DNA of 11,852 nucleotides from an uncultured Collinsella sp. (GCA_900554985.1 USJQ01000013.1:1-11852), one strand, 5' to 3'. Shown: positions 1 to 6,997, counted from the first letter of the stretch. Notes: generated by a model not told the origin, from the sequence alone. Program-made: numbers and translations.

Positions 1-165
1 ATAATGGCAGACGCCGCCGCCCGCGGAGACATGCAAGGTGTGGTCGGTGGTCAGGCCGCCCTCGTCCCACTCGCCGTCCTTCCAATGAGCCTCGTAGCTG
101 TAATCGGTCTTCATGTAGCCAAAGCCGAGGCTACCCCAATCGATATCCTTCTTCTCGACAGTCAT
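1..165 (-). CDS. ilvE: Branched-chain amino acid aminotransferase, N-terminal part (truncated by window edge)
   Basis: Only the first 55 codons are present; the gene continues past the left edge. The protein starts MTVEKKDIDWGSLGFGY and continues with a KTDYSYEAHWKDGEWDEGGL stretch and then HTLHVS. This is the typical N-terminus of the longer class of PLP-dependent branched-chain aminotransferases (fold type IV), which have D-W-x-x-L-G-F near the start followed by a W-x-D-G-x-W-D-x-G segment. The family transfers the amino group between leucine, isoleucine or valine and 2-oxoglutarate in the cytosol, as the last step of branched-chain amino acid synthesis and the first of breakdown. The catalytic lysine lies outside the window. 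The ATG at 165 is supported by AAGGAG at 177-172, six bases upstream. The family call is fairly firm from the N-terminal signature alone, but the specific substrate cannot be read from this fragment. Confidence 0.82.
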   Translation of the reverse strand, partial: MTVEKKDIDWGSLGFGYMKTDYSYEAHWKDGEWDEGGLTTDHTLHVSAGGGVCHY

Positions 166-318
166 ATGTCGCTCCTTACATACACAGTTGCATACTCGCG
201 AACTCGCACGCAAGGACCGAGGCCGACCGCGTCGCAACGTCGCACGCCCGGAGCGTAGAGCCGGACGGGACACGCGAACGGCATCAAAGCCAATGGCACG
301 TCGATTCGCATGCACGAG

Positions 319-324
319 ATTGTA
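319..324 (-). promoter_or_regulatory. Possible -10 element of the aminotransferase gene
   Basis: TACAAT on the minus strand (5 of 6 to TATAAT) lies about 155 bases before the aminotransferase start. The hexamer 17 bases further upstream is TTTTAT, a poor -35 match. If real, the transcript has a leader of about 150 nt. I see no T-box, riboswitch or terminator-type hairpin in that leader. Confidence 0.35.
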
Positions 325-394
325 CTCCGCACGCGCGTCGGATAAAACGTTTTTCTTTAACTAACTAAAGTATTTTCATTTGACCGAAACTAAA

Positions 395-426
395 GAGGCC
401 CGCCACCGTAAACGGTGACGGGCCTC
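395..426 (-). terminator. Intrinsic terminator of the dedA gene
   Basis: A near-perfect hairpin has outer arms GAGGCCCG (395-402) and CGGGCCTC (419-426), one C/A mismatch, then inner arms CACCG and CGGTG around a short loop. Read on the minus strand it begins 29 bases after the dedA stop codon and is followed by TTTAGTTT, a usable U-tract. Confidence 0.85.
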
Positions 427-454
427 AACGACACGATTTGTGCGCCGGCTCGAG

Positions 455-1102
455 CTACGCGTTCTTTTTGCCCAGCTTAGCCTTAACCAAGCCGACCACG
501 GTCGGGATGATCGACACGGCGACAATGCCGATAATCAGCAGCTCAAAGTGCTCCTGCACAAAGGGAATGCCGCCAAAGAAGTAGCCCAGCAGCGTAAAGA
601 CCGTCGACCAGGTAATGCCGCCCAGCACGTTAAAGACAACGAAGTTGCGCCAATGCATGCCGCCCATGCCGGCGATAAAAGGCACAAAGGTGCGGATGAA
701 CGGGAAGAAGCGGCCGAGGAAGATGGCCAGATGGCCCCACTTATCCAGGAAATCCTCGGACTTTTTGATGCGCTCGGGCGTCATGGCCTTTACCTTGCCC
801 GAGGCGATGATCTTGCGGCCAAAGAAGTGGCCGATCATAAAGTTGCACTGATCGCCCAAAATGGCAGCGGCCCATGCGGTGGCCAGAAGCGCCACGATGT
901 TAAAGCCGCCGTTGTGGGCAAAGAAACCCGAGGCGAACAGCAGCGAATCACCGGGAAGGAACGGGAAGAACACCACGCCCGTCTCGATAAAGATGATCAG
1001 GAATACGCAGCCGTAGGCCATAAGCGGGCCGGCGGCGATCCAGCTGGCGATCGCGGTGCGCGGGTCCTTAAGCAGCTCGGCAATAAAATTGATGAAACCC
1101 AT
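455..1102 (-). CDS. dedA: DedA family membrane protein (putative undecaprenyl-phosphate / lipid translocase)
   Basis: A 215-residue polytopic membrane protein of normal length for the family (about 200-220). Visible family marks, in order, are: ETGVVFFPFLPGDSLLF, the conserved E-T-G...P-G-(D/E) re-entrant segment; a charged cytoplasmic stretch; then GRFFPFIRTFVPFIAGMG, which holds the F-x-R-(F/x)-x-P-x-x-R arginine motif; and GYFFGGIP near the end. The C-terminus is lysine-rich (KAKLGKKNA), likely cytosolic. The pattern matches E. coli DedA closely. Established work on DedA proteins implicates them in recycling undecaprenyl phosphate across the membrane and in membrane-potential homeostasis; which lipid this one moves is inference. 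The start is set at the ATG at 1102, because GAGAGG lies nine bases upstream and the frame's 28 extra N-terminal residues are polar and unlike the family. It is a single-gene unit with its own terminator, divergent from cysE. Confidence 0.9.
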   Translation of the reverse strand: MGFINFIAELLKDPRTAIASWIAAGPLMAYGCVFLIIFIETGVVFFPFLPGDSLLFASGFFAHNGGFNIVALLATAWAAAILGDQCNFMIGHFFGRKIIASGKVKAMTPERIKKSEDFLDKWGHLAIFLGRFFPFIRTFVPFIAGMGGMHWRNFVVFNVLGGITWSTVFTLLGYFFGGIPFVQEHFELLIIGIVAVSIIPTVVGLVKAKLGKKNA

Positions 1103-1148
1103 GAAGTAAAACCTCTCAGTTGTGGGCGCGGATACGTCCAAGTTGACC

Positions 1149-1154
1149 AGTATA
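1149..1154 (-). promoter_or_regulatory. Possible -10 element of dedA
   Basis: TATACT on the minus strand (5 of 6 to consensus) sits about 47 bases before the dedA start. No convincing -35 is visible at 16-18 bases upstream, so this rests on the -10 match and its position. Confidence 0.35.
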
Positions 1155-1267
1155 CGGTTGCGGTGCCCCCTCGTGCGCAACCCCACAAAAGCATGACTCC
1201 ATTACCAGCAAGTTTGCATAACTGACACTTGTAGCGCAAAGCCGCCAAGATTGTCCTTTTTAATCCC

Positions 1268-1284
1268 TAGCGAATCGCTATACT
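1268..1284 (+). promoter_or_regulatory. cysE promoter -10 with overlapping 13-bp palindrome
   Basis: TATACT at 1279-1284 is a good -10 for cysE, about 42 bases before its GTG. The -35 region is a T-rich run (about 1256-1262) with weak consensus. A perfect 13-bp palindrome, TAGCGA-A-TCGCTA (1268-1280), overlaps the first two bases of the -10, where a bound repressor would block RNA polymerase. Confidence 0.5.
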
Positions 1285-1325
1285 TTATTGAATCGCATTG
1301 CCATGGCGCTAAGGGAGGGCGGCCG

Positions 1326-2030
1326 GTGAGCTTTATCAATACCATTCGCGAGGACATCAAGACCGTCCAGGCGCAGGACCCCGCCGCGCAAAACGGTCTG
1401 GTCATCTTCCTTTCCTATCCTGGCCTGCACGCCAAGTGGAACCACGTGCCCGAGCACTGGCTGTGGGAGCACGGTCATCGCTCGCTCGCCCGCGTGCTCT
1501 CGCAAATCACCCGCCACATCACCGGCGTCGAGATTCACCCTGCCGCGCAGATTGGCAAGCACTTCTTTATCGACCACGCCATGGGCGTCGTCATCGGCGA
1601 GACCACCATTGTGGGCGACAACTGTGTGCTCTACCAGGGCGTCACGCTCGGCGGCACCGGCAACGAGACCGGCAAGCGTCACCCCACCCTGGGCAACAAT
1701 GTCACGGTGGGCACGGGCGCCAAGGTGCTCGGCAACATCCGCATCGGCAACAACGTCAAGATCGGCGGCAACTCGGTCGTCGTTAAGGACGTGCCCGACA
1801 ACTGCACCGTCGTGGGCGTGCCGGGACGCATCATCAAGCGCAACGGCTGCCGCGTGTTCGAGGAGAGTTTCGACGCCAAGCAGCATCGCGAGTACATGCC
1901 CGATGACGCCGCCGAGCAGAGTGCCCTCAACCGCCAGGGCATCACCGAGAATGCCCGCCGCGTCAAAGAACTCGAGCGAGAGGTGGCCGAGCTCACAGCC
2001 CTCGTCGCCAAGCTCGTGGACGAACGCTAG
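1326..2030 (+). CDS. cysE: Serine O-acetyltransferase (EpsC/CysE type)
   Basis: A 234-residue left-handed beta-helix acyltransferase. It acetylates L-serine with acetyl-CoA to O-acetyl-L-serine, the acceptor for sulfide in cytosolic cysteine synthesis. The N-terminal helical part (about 1-65) carries the [10 protein letters not shown] segment typical of these enzymes. The hexapeptide-repeat domain follows at about 66-170: [11 protein letters not shown], then [13 protein letters not shown] with the D83-H84 pair expected at the active site, then GVTLGGTG and KRHPTLGNN with H119, ending at VVGVPGRII. The tail (about 208-232) is a short heptad-like coiled coil ([20 protein letters not shown]). 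Length is shorter than E. coli CysE (273) and close to the Bacillus/actinobacterial form. The start is GTG at 1326, because AAGGGAGG (1311-1318) lies seven bases upstream and similarity begins at SFINTIRED. It ends in a terminator hairpin and is convergent with the ABC operon. No cysK is in view. Confidence 0.94.
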   Translation: MSFINTIREDIKTVQAQDPAAQNGLVIFLSYPGLHAKWNHVPEHWLWEHGHRSLARVLSQITRHITGVEIHPAAQIGKHFFIDHAMGVVIGETTIVGDNCVLYQGVTLGGTGNETGKRHPTLGNNVTVGTGAKVLGNIRIGNNVKIGGNSVVVKDVPDNCTVVGVPGRIIKRNGCRVFEESFDAKQHREYMPDDAAEQSALNRQGITENARRVKELEREVAELTALVAKLVDER

Positions 2031-2066
2031 AGGCGGACGACCACCGACAACATTGACGCCAACGCA

Positions 2067-2101
2067 AAGGCGCGCCAGAGGATTCACCCCCGGCGCGCCT
2101 T
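2067..2101. terminator. Hairpin terminator between cysE and the convergent ABC operon
   Basis: A perfect 10-bp stem, AAGGCGCGCC (2067-2076) with GGCGCGCCTT (2092-2101), closes a 15-base loop. On the plus strand it starts 36 bases after the cysE stop and runs into TTATTTG. On the minus strand it is followed by CCTTTGCGTT. Both tails are only moderately T-rich, so it probably serves both convergent units. Confidence 0.75.
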
Positions 2102-2108
2102 ATTTGTG

Positions 2109-2139
2109 ATGTGGTAAAGAGACTGTCCCTTTGTCACAT
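2109..2139 (-). repeat. Post-stop hairpin element, copy A
   Basis: On the minus strand the last A of the TAA stop of the upstream ABC gene (2139) opens this imperfect hairpin. Arms are ATGTG (2139-2135) with CACAT (2113-2109), a 2x2 internal mismatch, then AAAG with CTTT around the loop GGACAGTCT. The core AAGGGACAGTCTCTTT is shared in form with hairpins at 7678-7712 and 11787-11823, which also sit directly after stop codons in the sense orientation. There is no U-tract behind it; the true terminator lies just beyond. Confidence 0.6.
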
Positions 2140-4145
2140 TATGCGAACTGGCTCAGATAGAGGTCGGCGTAGGCACCCTCGGCAGCCAGCAGCTCCTTAT
2201 GCGTGCCCTGCTCGATAATGTTGCCGTGATCCATGACCAAGATCAGGTCGGCATCCACAATCGTCGACAGGCGGTGTGCGATCACAACGCTCGTGCGCCC
2301 GCGCATAAGCGCATCCATGGCATGACCGATGGCAAGCTCGGTACGCGTGTCCACGCTTGAGGTCGCCTCGTCCAGGATGAGAATCGCCGGGTTGTTGAGC
2401 AGCACGCGAGCGATGGTCAGCAGCTGACGCTGGCCCTGGCTGATGCTCTCGGCATCGTTGGCCACGCGCGTGTCGTAGCCCTGCGGCATGGTGCGCACAA
2501 AGAAGTCGACCTGCGCGGCGCGCGCAGCCGCCACGATCTCGTCGCGCGTCGCCTCGGGGCAGCCGTAGGCGATATTCTCGGCAATCGTGCCGTCGAACAG
2601 CCAGGCGTCCTGCAGCACCATGCCAAACTGCTGCCGTAGCTCGCCGCGGTCCATGCGGCTCGTATCCACGCCGTCGAGCGTAATACGCCCGCCGTCAATC
2701 TCGTAGAAGCGCATGAGCAGGTTGATGAGCGTCGTCTTGCCTGCGCCCGTGGTTCCCACCACGGCAATCTTCTGGCCCGGCTCGGCGGTAAACGACACGT
2801 CGCGCATAAGCGGCTTGTCGGGCGAATAACCAAAGCGCACATGCTCAAAGGAGACGCGGCCCTCCACGCGACCCGGCAGCTTGGCGGCCTTGTCCGGCAG
2901 CGGATCGGCCTCCATCTCGGGCTCATCGAGCAGGTCGAACACGCGCTCTGCACTCGCCAGCGCGCTCTGCAGCGAGTTGAAGGTAAACGACAACTGCGTC
3001 ATGGGCTCGGACGCCTCGTAGATAAACTGGAAGAACGCTTGGAACACGCCGACGGTCATGTGACCGGCAACCAGCATGCTGCAGCCCACAAGCGCAATAA
3101 CGATCTGCGCCAAACGGCCGATAAAGCGCACTGCGGGGCCGACAGCATTGATCATAAAGTCGGCCTTGGTGCTCACACGAGCCAGTTCCTTCGAAGCCTC
3201 GTGCACCTCAGCGGAGCTCTGACGTTCGCGGTTAAACGCGCGGATCACCAGACGGCCCGAATAGCCTTCCTCGACCGCACTCGTAATCTTGGACACCCAC
3301 TCCTGGCGCTCGCCCGTCACATCGTGTGTGCGGCGCGAGACGACCTTCGTCACCAGCAGCGACAGTGCCGTAAAGAACAGAAAGACGAGCGTAAGCTGCA
3401 CGCTGAACACGAACATCACGCTCACAGCACCAACAACCGTGCCGATCGACACGAGCAGCTGCAGCAATCCGCGCTGCATGCTCTCGGACATCTTGTCCAG
3501 GTCGTTGGTCGCGCGGCTGACGACCTCGCCGGGACGATGCGCGTCAAAATAGGCGAGCGGCAGACGGTTGAGCTTTTGCGCGATGCGGTTGCGCAGGCGT
3601 AGATTGAGGCGTTCGGCCACGCTCGACATCAAAAAGCTCTGGAGCGCGTAGAACGAAGCGGCGGCCGTCCAAATCAAAAAGTAGATGAAGATAGTCCTGC
3701 CGCAGTTCTCCCAGGTGATGCTGAAGGTGGCGTTGTTGACAAACGCTACCTGAATGTGGCCCCACAGCTCATCGATCACGCGGGCGCTATATGCCGGCGC
3801 GGCAGTGTTAAAGATGACATAGAACACAATGCTCGCGAACACGATATAGAAGCGCCAATGGTCGCCGGCAGCCTCACTCCACAGGCGGCGCACCGTCGCC
3901 CAGGTATCCCGAGGCGTCTCGTCCTCGTCTTCGTCGTCCACGTCGCGCATACGCTCTGCCTCGGCGCGGGCGCGCTCGTCCTCGGCACGTTCGTTTTCCT
4001 CGTAGAGCGCTTGGCGGCGAGCCTCGCGCTCGGCCGCAGCCTTGGCGGCGTCATCCAGCTCGGTCGACGCGGCAGCCGTTTCCTCGACCAGTCCCGCGGC
4101 AGCGGCGTCATCAACGCCGCCCTGCTTCTTGAGCTCCTCGGTCAT
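2139..4145 (-). CDS. ABC transporter, fused permease/ATPase half-transporter (consensus-site partner of a heterodimeric exporter)
   Basis: A 668-residue type IV ABC exporter half. Residues 1-80 are an unusual hydrophilic head, very rich in Ala, Glu, Asp and Arg, with helical heptad-like stretches and an acidic DVDDEDEDE run. A six-helix membrane domain follows (about 97-385), then the ATPase domain: Walker A GTTGAGKTT (464-472), Q-loop Q512, signature ISQGQ (568-572) in place of LSGGQ, Walker B ILILDE with catalytic E593, and switch H624. It is the downstream gene of marR-ABC-ABC, one base after the partner's stop, with AAGGGAGG eight bases before the ATG at 4145; a GTG at 4154 is a less likely start. 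Its intact Walker B and His with a non-canonical signature complement the partner, as in the TM287/288 and LmrCD families. Likely role: ATP-driven export of drugs or other amphipathic compounds. The substrate is unknown. The head makes it longer than the usual 580-600 residues. Confidence 0.9.
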   Translation of the reverse strand: MTEELKKQGGVDDAAAAGLVEETAAASTELDDAAKAAAEREARRQALYEENERAEDERARAEAERMRDVDDEDEDETPRDTWATVRRLWSEAAGDHWRFYIVFASIVFYVIFNTAAPAYSARVIDELWGHIQVAFVNNATFSITWENCGRTIFIYFLIWTAAASFYALQSFLMSSVAERLNLRLRNRIAQKLNRLPLAYFDAHRPGEVVSRATNDLDKMSESMQRGLLQLLVSIGTVVGAVSVMFVFSVQLTLVFLFFTALSLLVTKVVSRRTHDVTGERQEWVSKITSAVEEGYSGRLVIRAFNRERQSSAEVHEASKELARVSTKADFMINAVGPAVRFIGRLAQIVIALVGCSMLVAGHMTVGVFQAFFQFIYEASEPMTQLSFTFNSLQSALASAERVFDLLDEPEMEADPLPDKAAKLPGRVEGRVSFEHVRFGYSPDKPLMRDVSFTAEPGQKIAVVGTTGAGKTTLINLLMRFYEIDGGRITLDGVDTSRMDRGELRQQFGMVLQDAWLFDGTIAENIAYGCPEATRDEIVAAARAAQVDFFVRTMPQGYDTRVANDAESISQGQRQLLTIARVLLNNPAILILDEATSSVDTRTELAIGHAMDALMRGRTSVVIAHRLSTIVDADLILVMDHGNIIEQGTHKELLAAEGAYADLYLSQFA

Positions 4146-4146
4146 G

Positions 4147-5883
4147 CTACTCACCTCCCTTCATCTGCGATTCCGCGATGGCACGGTACACCTCGCAGGT
4201 TTCCATAAGCTCGCCATGCGTGCCCAGACCCACAACCTCGCCATCCTTGAGCACGACAATCTGGTCGGCGTGCAAGATCGTCGAGATGCGCTGCGCGATG
4301 ATGAGCACCGCAGCGTCACGCGTCTCGTCTTGCAACGCATGGCGCAGGGCGGCATCGGTCTTAAAGTCCAGGGCCGAAAAACTGTCATCGAAGATGTACA
4401 GATCGGCCTGCTTCATGAGCGCGCGAGCAATGGCCAGGCGCTGGCGCTGGCCGCCTGAAAAGTTCGTGCCGCCCTGCGCCACCGGGGTATCGAGCCCCTG
4501 CGGCTGATCGAGTACAAAGGTGCTCTGGGCAACCTCAAGCGCGTGAAGCATGTCGGTCTCGGTCGCGTCCTCGTTGCCAAAGCGCAGATTACTTGCCACG
4601 GTGCCCGAGAACAGCCACGCCTTCTGCGGCACATAGGCGATGTGTCCACGGATCTCATCTTGCGAAAGCTCGCGCAGATCGACACCGTCCAGGCGAATGG
4701 CGCCCTTGGTGGCATCGTGGAAGCGCAGCAAGAGCTTGGCCACCGTCGACTTGCCCGAACCCGTCGAGCCGACGATTGCGGTCGTCTGACCGCGACGACA
4801 GGCAAAGCTCAGGTCGCACAGGGTGTCCTCGTCGGCATCGTCAAAGCGAAACGACATATGATCGAACACGGCGACCGCATCGGCCCCGTCCTTTGAGTCG
4901 GACGCGGCCGCATCAAGCGTACGCTGGCCATCGACGATGCTCGGCTCAATCTCCAGCACCTGCTGTGCACGGCTTAGGCATGCCGCGGCGCGTGGCAGCG
5001 TTAGCACCACCATCTGCGCCATCATCACAAAGAACAGAATCAGGATTGCGTACTCGAGCACCGCAGAGATGCTCGCGATCTGCATCGCATGGGCGCCCAC
5101 GCGGTTGCCGCCAACCCACAGCACCGCCACCTCGGCGATGTTCATCAAAAAGAAGCTGGAGCTGTCGAGGCCCACAAACAGGTGGTTGACTTTGATGGCG
5201 TTGGCGGCGTATTCGCTAAACACCTCGTCCAGACGCCGTTCCTCGTGGCGCTCCTTGTTAAACGCACGGATGACGCGCACGCCCACAATATTCTCGCGCA
5301 GCACCACGTTCATGCGGTCGATAAAGCCCTGTAGGCGCATAAAAATCGGCGCCGCGTGGGCAACCGTAAAGACTGCCGCCACCAGCACAATCGCAACGAC
5401 TACGCCCAGAAGCGTGCCCATGGCGGGATCGATAAACCAGGCGAAGATGATGCCCGCCACAGCCAAAAACGGCACGGGCAGCACCAGCTGAATCGTCTGC
5501 AGAATCGCCTGCTGAATCACGTTGATGTCGTTGAGCGAGCGCGTGATCATCGATCCGGTGCCAAAGCGCTCAAAATCGCTGGCCGCGAGCTCGAGCGATT
5601 TGTCGTACACGGCATTGCGGATATCGCAAGCCACGTTGGCGGCCAGGCGCGCCGAAAGATAGCAGCCCAGCACCGTGCCGCCGCTAGCCATGCTGGTCGC
5701 AATAAACATGTATAGGCCGTTGCGTAAAATGTAGTCGACATCGCCCGTGGTAATACCGGTGTTGACCATGTTCGCCAGCATCGTGGGAACCAGCAGCGTA
5801 CCGACGTTATCCACCAGCAGCACCAGCAGCGTCACTGCGACAAGCCCTCGATATGGCTTTAGAAACCTCATTAACAGTCGCAC
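4147..5883 (-). CDS. ABC transporter, fused permease/ATPase half-transporter (degenerate-site partner)
   Basis: A 578-residue type IV ABC exporter half with the family start MRLLMRFLKPY, six membrane helices (about 15-300) and an ATPase domain. Walker A is GSTGSGKST (372-380), Q-loop Q420, and the signature FSGGQ (475-479) is near-canonical. The Walker B reads LYIFDD, so D500 replaces the catalytic Glu, and the switch His is Q531 (IIAQRIST). These two changes mark the degenerate nucleotide site of heterodimeric exporters; its other half is the ISQGQ signature of the downstream gene. The start is taken as GTG at 5883, since GAGG lies seven bases upstream and MRLL aligns with the family start. 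An ATG at 5871 (TAATG overlap with the marR stop) is the alternative. It overlaps marR by 13 bases, implying translational coupling. The pair likely exports hydrophobic or amphipathic compounds under MarR control; the substrate is not readable. Confidence 0.92.
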   Translation of the reverse strand: MRLLMRFLKPYRGLVAVTLLVLLVDNVGTLLVPTMLANMVNTGITTGDVDYILRNGLYMFIATSMASGGTVLGCYLSARLAANVACDIRNAVYDKSLELAASDFERFGTGSMITRSLNDINVIQQAILQTIQLVLPVPFLAVAGIIFAWFIDPAMGTLLGVVVAIVLVAAVFTVAHAAPIFMRLQGFIDRMNVVLRENIVGVRVIRAFNKERHEERRLDEVFSEYAANAIKVNHLFVGLDSSSFFLMNIAEVAVLWVGGNRVGAHAMQIASISAVLEYAILILFFVMMAQMVVLTLPRAAACLSRAQQVLEIEPSIVDGQRTLDAAASDSKDGADAVAVFDHMSFRFDDADEDTLCDLSFACRRGQTTAIVGSTGSGKSTVAKLLLRFHDATKGAIRLDGVDLRELSQDEIRGHIAYVPQKAWLFSGTVASNLRFGNEDATETDMLHALEVAQSTFVLDQPQGLDTPVAQGGTNFSGGQRQRLAIARALMKQADLYIFDDSFSALDFKTDAALRHALQDETRDAAVLIIAQRISTILHADQIVVLKDGEVVGLGTHGELMETCEVYRAIAESQMKGGE

Positions 5884-6371
5884 GACTCCCCCTCACGTCG
5901 ATCTTGCATCTGGCTTGCGGCTGCCACCTGCTGTTTAAATGTCTCGCACTCGTCGCCGAGCACCTGAGAGAATTTGCCGATCAAGCGCATAATCTCGCGC
6001 TGCTCACATGGCTCAAGCGCGCCAAAGGCTCGCTGCTCGGCCTTGAGTGCCGGCAGCGCATAACGCTCGGCAAATCGCCTGCCCTCTTCGGTCAGGCTCA
6101 CAACCTTGTTCTTACGGCTGCCTTCGGCAAACTCCAACGTTGCGAAGCCCCGCGCCGTCAAGGTTTTAATTGCCGAATTGATGGTCTGCTTGCTGTAGAA
6201 CCATTCGCTTGTCAGACGGCTTACGGCAATACTGCCGCCCGCCGTGCTGGTATCGACGAGCATCCAGTAAGCGCAGTCCGAAAGGCCGCAGGCACGCGAG
6301 AACTCCGAATAGATATGGTCGAGTCCATTGAGCAACCGGTCGAAGTCGACCAGTTTAACCGCACCATTCAT
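5871..6371 (-). CDS. MarR family transcriptional regulator
   Basis: A 166-residue winged-helix regulator. The core has SRLTSEWFYSKQTINSAIKTL (about 51-71) as helix-turn-helix, followed by a beta wing of the form ATLEFAEGSRKNKVVSLTEEG (about 77-97), whose (S/D)-R-(K/R)-x-K-x-x-x-LT-x-x-G pattern is typical of MarR proteins. Helices on either side would form the dimer interface. The C-terminal tail (about 150-166) is polar and ends in two cysteines, C164 and C166, with others at C28, C33, C122 and C142. Cysteine-based sensing is possible but not shown. As first gene of an operon with two ABC half-transporters, it most likely represses the operon and is released by a ligand of the pump. The ATG at 6371 has GGTGGG four bases upstream. 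Two GTC-N8-GAC inverted repeats overlap its promoter and early leader, as expected for autoregulation. Confidence 0.88.
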   Translation of the reverse strand: MNGAVKLVDFDRLLNGLDHIYSEFSRACGLSDCAYWMLVDTSTAGGSIAVSRLTSEWFYSKQTINSAIKTLTARGFATLEFAEGSRKNKVVSLTEEGRRFAERYALPALKAEQRAFGALEPCEQREIMRLIGKFSQVLGDECETFKQQVAAASQMQDRREGESCDC

Positions 6372-6387
6372 CTATCCCACCATTCGA

Positions 6388-6405
6388 TTGTCCGATTTTT
6401 GACCA
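6388..6405 (-). promoter_or_regulatory. Candidate MarR operator, proximal copy
   Basis: TTGTC-N8-GACCA, an 18-base imperfect inverted repeat (4 of 5 arm pairs match), lies in the early marR leader. It shares TCCGA-T-TTTTGAC with the distal copy (12 of 13 bases), offset by 35 bases. Confidence 0.5.
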
Positions 6406-6418
6406 ATTTTATGTCTCT

Positions 6419-6447
6419 AGATTAGTCCGAGTTTTGACTATCGTCAA
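6419..6447 (-). promoter_or_regulatory. marR operon promoter with embedded inverted repeat (candidate MarR operator, distal copy)
   Basis: On the minus strand, TTGACG (6447-6442, 5 of 6 to the -35) is followed after 17 bases by TAATCT (6424-6419, a weak -10). The spacer is almost filled by a perfect inverted repeat, TAGTC-N8-GACTA (6423-6440). Placement between -35 and -10 is where a repressor would block polymerase. Confidence 0.55.
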
Positions 6448-6490
6448 CAGCCTCTCCGCAAATGCGTGCACTTTTATGGCCTATCGGCAG

Positions 6491-6526
6491 AAAAAGACCG
6501 CCGGCGCGGGGGCGGCGCCAGCGGTC
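6491..6526 (-). terminator. Strong intrinsic terminator of the 96-aa protein gene
   Basis: Arms GACCGC-C-GGCGC (6496-6507) and GCGCC-A-GCGGTC (6515-6526) form an 11-bp G/C-rich stem with one C/A mismatch and a 7-base loop. On the minus strand it is followed directly by five T residues (6495-6491). It isolates this gene from the marR operon downstream. Confidence 0.92.
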
Positions 6527-6552
6527 ACGTGAAAATCGGGTTTTATTGCCTG

Positions 6553-6843
6553 TTAAGCGGCGACGGCCTCATAGACCGTAGCGCCCGAGAAGCTGTCATG
6601 CAGGCTCTTGCCGGCAATCCACGGCAGCTCGACGACCTCGCAGACCGTGTTGACCAACTCAGAACAGTCAGTAAAGTGGCCCTTGTCGTTGAGGGCCTCG
6701 CAATCCTGAACACGCCAATAGCCATCGGTGTGCGTGATGTAGTACTCGTGATCGTTGATCGACACGAAAGCGCGCGTCTTGGAACGCAGCAGCTTCAGAA
6801 ATCCTTCGAAATCGGTCTCGACGACATCTCCAGCCTGGAACAT
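6553..6843 (-). CDS. Hypothetical protein, 96 residues, no recognised family
   Basis: A small soluble-looking protein with no signal peptide or membrane span. It begins MFQAGDVVETDFEGFLKLLR, has an aromatic middle (EYYITHTDGYWRVQDCE) suggesting a beta-sheet, and ends SFSGATVYEAVAA. It has three cysteines (C48, C60, C68) but no zinc or redox pattern. Start choice is clear: AGGAGG lies seven bases before the ATG at 6843, whereas an ATG 36 bases upstream (6879) gives only a Gly/Arg-rich extension encoded by the ribosome-binding region. Strong translation signals and a strong terminator indicate a genuine, well-expressed single gene. Neighbours give no functional hint: the marR operon lies downstream on the same strand but is insulated, and the nitroreductase is divergent. 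I do not assign a function. Confidence 0.72.
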   Translation of the reverse strand: MFQAGDVVETDFEGFLKLLRSKTRAFVSINDHEYYITHTDGYWRVQDCEALNDKGHFTDCSELVNTVCEVVELPWIAGKSLHDSFSGATVYEAVAA

Positions 6844-6997
6844 GATGTTACCTCCTGGCCCGGCGCCACCACGGCGCATTGATAAACGTTGGTACTCCTT
6901 TAGTAAAACCTTTATCAGAGGTTATGCGTTCGTCATTTAGGCAAGTGGTAAAAAACCGCAGGGTAGACGGGATAAAACGTTTAACCATCCCATTTGT

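Noticed and set aside
162..311. 49-codon minus-strand frame ending in an ATGA overlap with ilvE, a possible leader peptide
   Set aside because: It has no close ribosome binding site and no run of Leu, Ile or Val codons, and no attenuator hairpins follow. G+C-rich DNA gives such frames by chance.
440..1225. Plus-strand open frame of 261 codons opposite dedA
   Set aside because: It is antisense to a clear DedA protein and its translation is rich in Arg, His, Gln and Lys without any family pattern. Such frames are expected opposite G+C-rich genes.
1303..1329. Eight-codon frame (MALREGGR) overlapping the cysE GTG start
   Set aside because: It simply spans the cysE ribosome binding site and has none of its own. 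Coupling is possible but unsupported.
1278..2087. Minus-strand open frame of 269 codons opposite cysE
   Set aside because: Composition (Val, Asp, His, Gly rich) is that of a reverse-frame shadow; the plus strand encodes an unmistakable serine acetyltransferase.
2841..3602. Plus-strand open frame of 253 codons opposite the ABC gene
   Set aside because: The minus strand carries all ABC motifs in order. This frame is rich in His, Gln and Arg, as expected for a shadow.
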